From assembly GCF_036014115.1 (NCBI RefSeq), contig NZ_CP107913.1:4821001-4885000 (forward strand): a stretch of 64,000 nt of DNA, written 5' to 3'. Position numbers and translations under genes: made by a program. The notes beneath the pieces were generated by a model, which was given only the letters and a program-made list of their open reading frames with translations, was not told where the DNA came from and searched no databases. The stretch comes from Streptomyces sp. NBC_00448 (GTDB taxonomy: Bacteria > Actinomycetota > Actinomycetes > Streptomycetales > Streptomycetaceae). Below, one piece after another: positions 57,572 through 64,000 of the stretch (the stretch's first letter is position 1; every line of letters starts with the position of its first letter).

Positions 57572-59635
57572 TCAGGCCGTCACGGTGGCCGGGTCGCTGG
57601 TGCTCGCGGCGCCGGTCTCCACGTGTCCGGCGAAGCGCCGCACGTACGCGGCGTCGGCGCTGGAGGTGACCGTGACGTCGTACCAGTGGTTGCCGGCGGC
57701 CACGCCCCAGCCCGGGACGCTGTGCGAGCCGCCCGCCGCGACGGTGTACGTGTAGTGGTCGTCGGGCGCGTACGCGTCGGTCGCGGTGAACGTGACCGAG
57801 TCGGTGCCGGGGTTGCTGAAGACCAGGGTGACCTGGCCGGCGGAGGCGTCGTTCCGGGCGGTCACCTCGGGGCCGACCGAGCCCGCCGTGCCGGCCATCC
57901 GGCGCAGGAAGCCGTTCGGCCCCTGGACCGAGAAGTCGTACGGCGAGGAGGCGCCGGGCATCGCCCAGGTGTCGGTGAGGGTCTTGCCCGCCTCGACCGT
58001 GTACGGCCACGGGCCGTCCGAGCGCACCACGGAGGTGACGAGGAAGGCCGCCCCCGCCGCGCCGAAGTTGCCGAAGGTGAACTGCATGCGCCCGTCGACC
58101 GGTTCGGTGTCCGCGGCCAGGTCGTACGGCAGCGCGCGGGCGTTGCGCAGGCCGGCCTCCTGCGCCGGCACCGTACCGGTGGACGGCGGGGTCGGGACGT
58201 AGTCGCCGGGGTTGTCGTGGTTCGGCGGGGCATAGCCGCCGGTGCCGGGGAGCGTGGGCGCGGCGGAGTCGCTGCGGGTGAAGTCGAAGGCGGCGGTGAG
58301 GTCGCCGCAGACCGCGCGGCGCCAGGGCGAGACATTGGGGTTGTGCACGCCGAACCGCTTCTCGATGAACTGCACGATCGAGGTGTGGTCGAAGGTCTGG
58401 GAGCAGACCCAACCGCCGGTGCTCCAGGGCGAGAGGACCAGCATCGGTACCCGCGGTCCGAGTCCGTACGGCCCGGCGGCGTACCCGGACACGCCGCCGG
58501 TGTACAGGTCCTGGGTGACGTCGGCGGTGGACAGGCCGCGGGCGGCGGAGGCGGGCGGGAAGGGCGGGACCACGTGGTCGAAGAAGCCGTCGTTCTCGTC
58601 GTAGGTGAGGAAGACGGCGGTACGGCTCCACACGTCGGGGTCGGCGGTGAGCGCGTCGAGCACCTGGGAGACGTACCAGGCGCCGTAGTTCGCAGGCCAG
58701 TTGGGGTGCTCGCAGAACGCCTCGGGGGCGGCGATCCAGGAGACCTGCGGCAGCCGCCCGGCCAGCACGTCCGCCTTGAGCTGGTCGAAGTAGCCGTCCC
58801 CGCCGTTGACATCGGTGCCGGTGCGGGCCTTGTCGTAGAGCGGGTCGCCGGCCACGGCGTTGCGGTACTGCTCGAAGTAGAGCAGCGAGTTGTCACCGTA
58901 GTTGCCGATGAAGCCGTCGCTGGTCCAGCCCCAACCGCCGCCGGTGTCCAGGCCGGTGCCGGTGTCCTGGTAGACCTTCCACGAGACGCCCGCGTTCTCC
59001 AGGATCTCCGGGAAGGTGGTCCAGCCGTAGCCGGCCTCCTCGTTGCCCAGCACGGGGCCGCCGCCGCTGCCGTCGTTGCCCGCGTAACCGGTGTACATGT
59101 AGTAGCGGTTGGGGTCGGTGGAGCTGAGCATCGAGCAGTGGTACGCGTCGCAGACGGTGAACGCGTCGGCGAGGGCGTAGTGGAAGGGGATGTCCGCGCG
59201 GGTGAGGTACGCCATCGTGGTGGTGCCCTTGGCGGGAATCCAGTCGTCGTAGTTGCCGCCGTTCCACGCCTGGTGGGTGCCGTACCAGCTGTGGTCGAGG
59301 TCCTGGATGAACTGCAGGCCCAGGTTGTCGGCGTCCGGCCGGAAGGGCAGCGTCGCGTGCCCGGAGGAGTCCGCCTGGTGGAAGACGGTGCTGCCGCTCG
59401 GCAGGGTGGCCGGGCGCGGGTCGCCGAAGCCGCGGACGCCCCGCAGGGTGCCGAAGTAGTGGTCGAACGAACGGTTCTCCTGCATGAGGACGACGACGTG
59501 CTCGACGTCCTGCAACGTCCCGGTTCCGGCGGCGGCCTGGATCGCGGCGGCCTTGGCGATGCCGCCGCTGAGCACGGACGCGGCAGCGGTGCCGCCGGCG
59601 AGTTGGAGGAACCTTCGACGGTTGATGTCGGGCAC
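57572..59635 (-). CDS. phosphocholine-type phospholipase C (phosphatase superfamily), Tat-exported
   Basis: A 687-aa secreted enzyme; GTG 59635 has AGGAGAG upstream. The twin-arginine signal RRRFLQLAGG is at 6-15. The phosphoesterase core begins DVEHVVVLMQENRSFDHYFGTLRGVRGFGDP (Glu53, Asn54), followed by DLDHSWYGTHQAWNGGNYDDWIPA, PNRYYMYTGYAGNDGS, LTYDENDGFFDHVVPP, RVPMLVLSPWSTGGWVCSQTFDHTSIVQFIEKRFGV, all hallmarks of bacterial non-specific phospholipase C (PlcC/PlcN type). Two C-terminal beta domains (about 520-685) complete it. It cleaves phosphatidylcholine and related lipids outside the cell. Confidence 0.93.
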   Translation of the reverse strand: MPDINRRRFLQLAGGTAAASVLSGGIAKAAAIQAAAGTGTLQDVEHVVVLMQENRSFDHYFGTLRGVRGFGDPRPATLPSGSTVFHQADSSGHATLPFRPDADNLGLQFIQDLDHSWYGTHQAWNGGNYDDWIPAKGTTTMAYLTRADIPFHYALADAFTVCDAYHCSMLSSTDPNRYYMYTGYAGNDGSGGGPVLGNEEAGYGWTTFPEILENAGVSWKVYQDTGTGLDTGGGWGWTSDGFIGNYGDNSLLYFEQYRNAVAGDPLYDKARTGTDVNGGDGYFDQLKADVLAGRLPQVSWIAAPEAFCEHPNWPANYGAWYVSQVLDALTADPDVWSRTAVFLTYDENDGFFDHVVPPFPPASAARGLSTADVTQDLYTGGVSGYAAGPYGLGPRVPMLVLSPWSTGGWVCSQTFDHTSIVQFIEKRFGVHNPNVSPWRRAVCGDLTAAFDFTRSDSAAPTLPGTGGYAPPNHDNPGDYVPTPPSTGTVPAQEAGLRNARALPYDLAADTEPVDGRMQFTFGNFGAAGAAFLVTSVVRSDGPWPYTVEAGKTLTDTWAMPGASSPYDFSVQGPNGFLRRMAGTAGSVGPEVTARNDASAGQVTLVFSNPGTDSVTFTATDAYAPDDHYTYTVAAGGSHSVPGWGVAAGNHWYDVTVTSSADAAYVRRFAGHVETGAASTSDPATVTA

Positions 59636-59871
59636 GAATGCTCTCCTGACGGTCCGGTGGGGGCGGCTCAGGCGGAGATGCCTGCGCGATTGTGCGCGCT
59701 GAGGAGGTTTTCGCGACATACCCGATCAGGGATGCCGCGCACATGATGGTGACGGCCCGCGCACGGTGTCAATGCCGCGTGAACAAGCCACCGTTACCCA
59801 GGCCATCCCCTCCGGGCACCCCGGGTCGTCGGCCCGGCCTGCTCCCGAGCCGCCCGGCGGTCGCCCAGGAC

Positions 59872-60303
59872 TCAATCGGCCTGGCCGGAGGGGGACGTGC
59901 CGGAGGGGGACGTGCCAGCAGCGGAAGTGCCGGCAGCGGGAGTACTGGCGGCGGCACGTACGAGCCCGGTCCGCGCGCGGGCCGCCGCCTTCGCCCCACC
60001 CGCCACGGCCGCCTGCTCCGTCGGGAACTCTCCGTAGATGACGACGACGCTGCCCATGCGGACGTAGACCGTGTACGTCCGCGCACCGTCGTCCGGCCTG
60101 GCCGACGGCATGTCGCTGCCGCCGTCCCACGTCGTGGTCTCCTCGACGAACGCCTCATCCCCCAACTCCGCCGCGGTCTGGCGGAATCGCAGCGTCTGGG
60201 GAGCCATCGGCCTGAACCCCAGCGCGGACACCGTGGTCTGCGGGCAGGTCGCCGCCAGGGCCCGTTTCAACGCCATGTAGTGCGCCGCCTGATCGCGCCG
60301 CAT
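59872..60303 (-). CDS. C-terminal piece of a split lipoprotein gene (in-frame TGA upstream)
   Basis: The open frame can start at ATG 60303 (143 aa) but has no ribosome site. Read upstream in the same frame it continues through SASSPVEQLVS to a single TGA at 60346-60348 and then to the lipoprotein part that starts at 60762. The sequence MRRDQAAHYMALKRALAATCPQTTV, RQTAAELGDEAFVEETTTW and VYVRMGSVVVIYGEF looks like the second half of a sensor-domain lipoprotein (conserved Cys plus strands). It is best explained as the C-terminal half of one gene broken by a nonsense mutation, or read through at low level. Confidence 0.65.
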   Translation of the reverse strand: MRRDQAAHYMALKRALAATCPQTTVSALGFRPMAPQTLRFRQTAAELGDEAFVEETTTWDGGSDMPSARPDDGARTYTVYVRMGSVVVIYGEFPTEQAAVAGGAKAAARARTGLVRAAASTPAAGTSAAGTSPSGTSPSGQAD

Positions 60304-60345
60304 GGAGACGAGTTGCTCAACGGGGCTCGATGCGGACGCCGTTGC

Positions 60346-60762
60346 TCACCCGGGTGTTCCTCCGGGCGTTCCCCCAGGTGCTCCTCCAGCAGTGCGCGGC
60401 GGCGTGAACTGGACGGCACGGGGGGCCTGCATGCCGTACAGGTCGGTCACCGTGTCCTTGGCCCCGGCCGGACAGTCGGCCTCCAACTCGCCCTTCTGCG
60501 GGCCAAATCCGGAACCGAGCTGCCCGGTCGTACCCGGGTGGCCGCCCTCGGAGTCGAGCAGCATGGGCAGCAACTGCCCCGCCGTGAAGACCTTCGCAGC
60601 AGCGGGTTTCCCGTCCAGGCCCTCCACCCGAGCCGTCGACGCCGACGACCCCGCCGGCTTCGGTTCCCCGCTGCCACGCTCATGCTCAGCTGCCTCATGA
60701 CCGCACGCGGCCAACAAGAAGGCCAGTGACGCAGCACTGATCGCTACGACGGGACGTCGCAC
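60346..60762 (-). CDS. N-terminal piece of a split lipoprotein gene
   Basis: 138 aa, GTG 60762 with GGGGAGGG upstream. Lipoprotein signal RRPVVAISAASLAFLLAACG with a clear LAAC lipobox. The mature part reads RVEGLDGKPAAAKVFTAGQLLPMLLDSEGGHPGTTGQLGSGFGPQKG, then CPAGAKDTVTDLYGMQAPRAVQFTPPRTAGG, ending in a GGAPGGTPGG linker directly before TGA. The next codons continue in the same frame into 59872-60303, so the intact ancestor would have been about 296 aa. Confidence 0.75.
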   Translation of the reverse strand: MRRPVVAISAASLAFLLAACGHEAAEHERGSGEPKPAGSSASTARVEGLDGKPAAAKVFTAGQLLPMLLDSEGGHPGTTGQLGSGFGPQKGELEADCPAGAKDTVTDLYGMQAPRAVQFTPPRTAGGAPGGTPGGTPG

Positions 60763-60855
60763 GTTCCCTCCCCTTTTCAGACGCGCGTCAGGCGACCCGC
60801 CCCCGCGGGCCTTCCGGCCGACCGGCACCCACTCATCGAAGCCCGTCAGCCTATA

Positions 60856-60944
60856 GGTCAGCGCCTCCGCGCCAGCGTCTCCGGTCAGCGCCTCCGGGTC
60901 AGCTCCGGATCAACGCCTCCGGTCAGCTCGGGTCAACGCCTCCG
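60856..60944. repeat. four dispersed copies of a 14-bp unit
   Basis: GGTCAGCGCCTCCG or close variants at 60856, 60883, 60908 and 60931. The last copy is the stop codon and final codons of the minus-strand membrane protein gene ending at 60933, so the array looks like copies of that gene end. Confidence 0.7.
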
Positions 60945-61202
60945 CGCCACCCGTACGACGTGGACCAGCGTCATGCAGAACAAGACGAAGCAGGCCGTCG
61001 ACAGCACGGCGATCACGTTCTGGGTGTCGCCCGTGTCCGTTTCCGCCGCCCCCCAGGCGAGCAGCCCGGTCAGGACGAAGAACGTGGCCGCCCAGCCGAC
61101 CGGCCATCGCAGCCGCCGAGCGCGCGCCGACCCGGCACCCGCCGGCCCCCTGCCGGTCCCGACCCGTACCGCTCCGTGAGCGTGAGTGCTCGGTGAGTTC
61201 AT
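60933..61202 (-). CDS. small two-TM membrane protein
   Basis: An 89-aa protein; ATG 61202 has GGAGG seven bases upstream. A basic N-terminal part (residues 1-34) is followed by WPVGWAATFFVLTGLLAWGAAE and VIAVLSTACFVLFCMTLVHVVRVARRR, two membrane helices joined by a short loop (TDTGDTQN). Function unknown; no family recognised. Confidence 0.75.
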   Translation of the reverse strand: MNSPSTHAHGAVRVGTGRGPAGAGSARARRLRWPVGWAATFFVLTGLLAWGAAETDTGDTQNVIAVLSTACFVLFCMTLVHVVRVARRR

Positions 61203-61610
61203 GACGAACCTCCAGGCATCGCCGGCGGCGCTCGGGCCGACCGCACAGAGCGCGGGATCGGCGCGGTGGGCGTCGCACGCCAGGTACGCGGACACGAGGG
61301 GCTTCGAGGGCTCGGGAGTACGCGGCCACTCCGTCCGAGACCATGCCCGCGCGGCGTGACGCGGCACCCCTCACCGATGGGCGACCCGCACCCTCATCGG
61401 CCCGCAGCCGTCCCTGTTCGTATCCCTACCCCGCCATTCTCCCGCGCGGGCTGAGCATGCGCACGTCCGGCCTGCGCCGCGCCCGCGCGGAGGGAGCGAC
61501 GGGCGGACGCGAATACGCGAGGGATCTCGTGTTCTCCCGGTTCGACCTCTCACGGGTCGACGCGGGCACCCCGCCCTGAGGCGGGCGGGAGCGCAGGATC
61601 AGGAGCGGCG
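61203..61610. other. intergenic region without recognised features
   Basis: About 410 bases between the small membrane protein gene and the F420-type gene. Short open frames are present but none has protein-like composition or a ribosome site. Confidence 0.45.
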
Positions 61611-62057
61611 TCAGTCGGCGCGGGCCGCCGGCTCCAGGACGAAAACGGGGATCACCCGGTCCGTCTTGGTCTGGTAGTCGGCGTACGCCGGCCAGACCTC
61701 GACCGCGCGGGGCCACCACAGCTCCCGCTCCTCGCCCGTGGCCTCGCGGGCCGTCATGTCCTGGCGCACGGCACCGTCCTGCAACTCGACCAGCGGGTGC
61801 GCGACCAGGTTGTGGTACCAGGCGGGATGGCTCGGCGCGCCACCCTGGGAGGCCACCACGGCGTACGTCCCCTGGTGCTCCACCCGCATGAGCGCGTTCT
61901 TGCGGACCTTGCCGCTCTTGGCCCCGAGGCTGGTGAGAACGATCACCGGCACCCCCTCCAGGGTCGTGCCCTCCGTGCCCCCGGAACTCTCGTACAGGGC
62001 CACCTGATCCCGCACGAACTCGTCCGGGCTCGGCTGGTACTCACCGCTGAGAGGCAT
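61611..62057 (-). CDS. deazaflavin (F420)-dependent nitroreductase family protein
   Basis: A 148-aa protein. ATG 62057 has GAGGACAG upstream; a GTG or ATG 30 codons earlier is possible but would overlap the next gene. EYQPSPDEFVRDQVALYESSGGTEGTTLEGVPVIVLTSLGAKSGKVRKNALMRVEHQGTYAVVASQGGAPSHPAWYHNLVAHPLVELQDG is the Ddn-type signature, including GAKSGKVRKNALMRV for cofactor phosphate and PAWYHNL. The family uses F420H2 to reduce quinones and nitro compounds. Confidence 0.92.
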   Translation of the reverse strand: MPLSGEYQPSPDEFVRDQVALYESSGGTEGTTLEGVPVIVLTSLGAKSGKVRKNALMRVEHQGTYAVVASQGGAPSHPAWYHNLVAHPLVELQDGAVRQDMTAREATGEERELWWPRAVEVWPAYADYQTKTDRVIPVFVLEPAARAD

Positions 62058-62106
62058 GCTGTCCTCTTTCCACTCGTGCAGGCGGCCCAGCACGGCCGAC
62101 CTCACG

Positions 62107-62835
62107 TCAGCCGCCGACCGGCCCTCGGCCTGATCTGCCACCCCCATGATCCCCCAGCCCGCAGCCGGGCTCCTCCTGGACCCGGTAGCCCAGCGCGCCG
62201 GCCCGCGGGGTGAGGGCCTCGAAGTTCGCCGTGGCAGAAAGCGCGGTGACCGTCCAACGGGTCAGTGGGTCACCCGCGAGCACCGCGCGCACGGCGTCCA
62301 GGTCGACCGGCCTCCCGAAGTAGTCCTGCGCATAACCCACGTACGCCTCTGGGCTGCCTTCGGCGAGCAGGCCGAACAGCCAGCCCGCCCCGTCCGACTC
62401 GTCGTCCGCGAACCCGACCGGCCCGCACTCCCAGGCATGCGCACCCGCCTGACGCCACGCGCAGACCGTCGCGTCGAAGAAGCCGTCGAACTGGAACTCC
62501 GGGGTCGTCGCGTAGTGCGCGAGCGAGGCCGGCAGGCCGTCGAGGAGACCGGGCCAGTGCGCGCGAGGCTCTTCCCGCCACGGCGTCACGTCGCACTCGT
62601 GGTCGAACCCGTAGAGGAACACTCCCGCCGGGTCGAACACGATCGCGTACTGGTCACCCGCGCCGTTGTCCATGGAGGCCAGATCCACGCCCTCCCGCCA
62701 GCCGGTCGCGAACGAGTGGGTGGGAGCGTACGCGTCGAGGATGGCGTCAAGCATCGCGAACGCCCGGCAGCGGGCAGCCAGAACGACTGGGTCGGGAAGC
62801 TTGGTCACGAGTTCGCGGACGGTCATGGCGCCCAT
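62107..62835 (-). CDS. conserved hypothetical protein
   Basis: A 242-aa cytoplasmic protein. ATG 62835 (GGGTGG upstream) or ATG 62826 gives MTVRELVTKLPDPVVLAARCRAFAMLDAILDAY. Recognisable parts: FATGWREGVDLASMDNGAGDQYAIVFDPAGVFLYGFDHECDVTPWREEPRAHWPGLLDGLPASL, CAWRQAGAHAWECGPVGFADDESDGAGWLFGLLAEGSPEAYVGYAQDYFGRPVDLDAVRAV. I recall proteins with this FDHE/GWLF/Y-D-Y pattern in many Streptomyces, sometimes near toxin-immunity genes, but with no known function. The ending runs 40 residues past the conserved part. It lies 50 bases before the F420-type gene. Confidence 0.7.
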   Translation of the reverse strand: MGAMTVRELVTKLPDPVVLAARCRAFAMLDAILDAYAPTHSFATGWREGVDLASMDNGAGDQYAIVFDPAGVFLYGFDHECDVTPWREEPRAHWPGLLDGLPASLAHYATTPEFQFDGFFDATVCAWRQAGAHAWECGPVGFADDESDGAGWLFGLLAEGSPEAYVGYAQDYFGRPVDLDAVRAVLAGDPLTRWTVTALSATANFEALTPRAGALGYRVQEEPGCGLGDHGGGRSGRGPVGG

Positions 62836-62941
62836 TGAACAACCACCCACCGACACCCCGGTTCCGGTCCGCCCCGGGCCCACCCGCACCGGCCAACGGC
62901 GGCACGCGGACGGTTCCCGGTAGGACCCCAAACACGCCGAC

Positions 62942-62968
62942 GGGGTGCCCCAGAATCCGGGGCACCCC
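62942..62968. terminator. tRNA-Ser(TGA) terminator hairpin
   Basis: Perfect 10-bp stem GGGGTGCCCC/GGGGCACCCC with a seven-base loop, 28 bases past the tRNA. Confidence 0.75.
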
Positions 62969-62996
62969 ATCTGACCAGCTCGTACATCTACCTCTG

Positions 62997-63083
62997 CGGA
63001 GGCTGTGGGATTTGAACCCACGGTGACATCGCTGCCACGACGGTTTTCAAGACCGTTCCCTTAGGCCGCTCGGGCAAGCCTCC
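62997..63083 (-). tRNA. tRNA-Ser (anticodon TGA)
   Basis: 87 nt, acceptor GGAGGCT with AGCCTCC, no encoded CCA. Anticodon loop CTTGAAA gives TGA (complement at 63047-63049). The long variable arm is typical. It is the third tRNA-Ser in the window. Confidence 0.97.
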
Positions 63084-63153
63084 ACGGGTGTCCCCGGGGG
63101 CGGGGGCGCCGTGGGGGACAGCGTATCGGGTCGTCGGGCGGGGGTGGGGTGGG

Positions 63154-64000
63154 TCAGCTGTTGCTGTCTCCTGTGCGGTGGCCGAGCGTGAGAGTGGTGG
63201 TGTGGGTGGAGCCGTCCCGGGTGTAGGTCAGGGTGACCTGGTCGCCGGGCTCGTGCTGCCAGATCTCGCCGATCAGGGTCTCACCGCTGTCGACGAGGGT
63301 GTCGTCGAACTTGGTGATCACGTCGCCGGGCTTGAGGCCCGCCTTCTGGCCGGGGCCGTTGGGGCTGATCGCGGAGTTGGAGTCCGTGGAGATCTGGGCG
63401 CCGTCGCCGTCGTACTGGGTGTTGAGGGTGACCCCGATGACGGGGTAGACCGGTTGGCCGGTCTTGATCAGCTGAGCGGCGACCCGCTTGGCCTGGTTGA
63501 TCGGGATGGCGAAGCCGAGGCCGACGCTGCCGCCCTGGCTGCCGGGGGACGAGGTGCCGCCGGGCTGGATGGCCGAGTTGATGCCGATGACGGCGCCGTT
63601 GGCGTTGAGCAGGGGGCCGCCGGAGTTGCCCGGGTTGATGGAGGCGTCGGTCTGGATGGCGCTCATGTAGGAGGCGCTGCTGCCCTCGCCGTCGCTGGAG
63701 GCGACCGGGCGGTGGACGGCGGAGACGATGCCGGTGGTGACGGTGCCGGACAGGCCGTAGGGCGCGCCGACCGCGATGGTGGCGTCGCCGACGGCGGCGT
63801 TGTCGGAGTTGCCGAGCGGCAGCGGGGTGAGCTTGACGCTGCCCGGGTTCTTCAGCTTGATGACGGCGACGTCGTACCCCTGGGCGCGGCCGACGATCGA
63901 GGCGTCATAGGTCTTGCCGTTGGAGAAGGTGACGGTGAGCTTGCCGCTGTCGGCACCCGGGGCGACCACGTGGTTGTTGGTGAGGATGTGGCCCTGCTTG
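63154..64000 (-). CDS. trypsin-like serine protease with PDZ domain (HtrA/DegP type), 5'-truncated by the window
   Basis: The C-terminal 281 residues are visible; the start lies beyond the window. The last bases read KQGHILTNNHVVAPG, so the catalytic His is at the edge. Asp is in GYDVAVIKL and the nucleophile Ser in DASINPGNSGGPLL. A PDZ domain (about the last 95 residues; PVIGVTLNTQYDGDG, AGLKPGDVITKFDDTLVDSGETLIGEIWQHEPGDQVTLTYTRDG) ends the protein. HtrA proteases remove misfolded envelope proteins. A membrane anchor is expected upstream. Nothing unusual is seen. Confidence 0.92.
   Translation of the reverse strand, partial: KQGHILTNNHVVAPGADSGKLTVTFSNGKTYDASIVGRAQGYDVAVIKLKNPGSVKLTPLPLGNSDNAAVGDATIAVGAPYGLSGTVTTGIVSAVHRPVASSDGEGSSASYMSAIQTDASINPGNSGGPLLNANGAVIGINSAIQPGGTSSPGSQGGSVGLGFAIPINQAKRVAAQLIKTGQPVYPVIGVTLNTQYDGDGAQISTDSNSAISPNGPGQKAGLKPGDVITKFDDTLVDSGETLIGEIWQHEPGDQVTLTYTRDGSTHTTTLTLGHRTGDSNS

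Noticed and set aside
57623..59746. 707-aa plus-strand open frame over the phospholipase gene
   Set aside because: Pure Gly/Val/Arg/Ala shadow of the minus-strand phospholipase, which has all family motifs.
60346..60348. TGA considered as a selenocysteine codon
   Set aside because: No SECIS-like element is evident and the gene type is not a selenoprotein; nonsense or readthrough is simpler.
61343..61579. Short plus-strand frame as a small protein
   Set aside because: No ribosome site, Arg-rich composition and no recognisable pattern.

Overview
The window is chromosomal DNA from a high-GC Gram-positive actinomycete, almost certainly Streptomyces or a close relative in the Streptomycetaceae. 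Evidence: strongly GC-biased third codon positions, frequent GTG starts, a melC1-melC2 tyrosinase pair, a chaplin, an SSI-type protease inhibitor, tandem SigF/SigN-type sigma factors beside tadA and upp, F420-dependent enzymes, and many start codons placed 6-8 nt after a -10-like TANNNT motif (probable leaderless mRNAs). Most of it reads as conserved core chromosome. No phage module, plasmid, intact transposon or CRISPR array is visible.

Layout. 1-3.7 kb: the end of an exopolysaccharide cluster (partial gene, Wzz-like protein, CelD/BcsL-type acyltransferase, divergent GH26-type hydrolase). 4-10.4 kb: tyrosinase operon, chaplin, small secreted proteins, a DUF5949-like protein, a beta-propeller lipoprotein and a DUF1992 protein. 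10.5-15.1 kb: a PAS-GAF-PP2C phosphatase, a VOC protein, and a MarR regulator coupled to an FUSC-type exporter with a likely operator. 15.2-19.9 kb: LytR_C protein, upp, TadA-associated protein plus tadA, tRNA-Ser(CGA), a truncated ECF sigma gene, a 54-aa membrane protein and a Dabb protein. 20-22 kb: sigF and sigN. 22-25.8 kb: aldo/keto reductase, 14-TM MFS exporter behind overlapping inverted repeats, F420 enzyme. 25.9-32.5 kb: a minus-strand operon of response regulator, sensor kinase, GT2-GtrA fusion and GT39 mannosyltransferase-type protein. 32.9-39.9 kb: a coupled methyltransferase/membrane-protein pair, a Ser/Thr kinase and divergent membrane protein that may share a PH-like module, an orphan hemC, and a WYL regulator/VOC pair. 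39.9-42.3 kb: a remodelled stretch with a gene fragment, a 127-bp direct repeat carrying the 3' half of tRNA-Arg, tRNA-Arg(ACG) and tRNA-Ser(GCT). 42.5-51.7 kb: SSI-type inhibitor, a 1322-aa degenerate sensor with two receiver-like domains, metG behind a leader peptide with tandem Met codons and a terminator-like hairpin, an acyl-CoA ligase and a SigE-type ECF sigma factor. 52-64 kb: DUF1906 protein, an 0.8-kb non-coding tract with paired DnaA boxes, two SUKH/SMI1 proteins, secreted phospholipase C, a lipoprotein gene split by one in-frame TGA, F420-type enzyme, tRNA-Ser(TGA) and a partial HtrA protease.

The most interesting points are the metG leader/attenuator candidate, the tRNA-Arg repeat pair, the ECF pseudogene at tRNA-Ser(CGA), the overlapping inverted repeats before the MFS gene, the TGA-split lipoprotein, the His-less sensor protein, the SSI inhibitor with a proline-rich insertion, and the probable CTG start of tadA. 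All functions are read from sequence alone; no database search was run.
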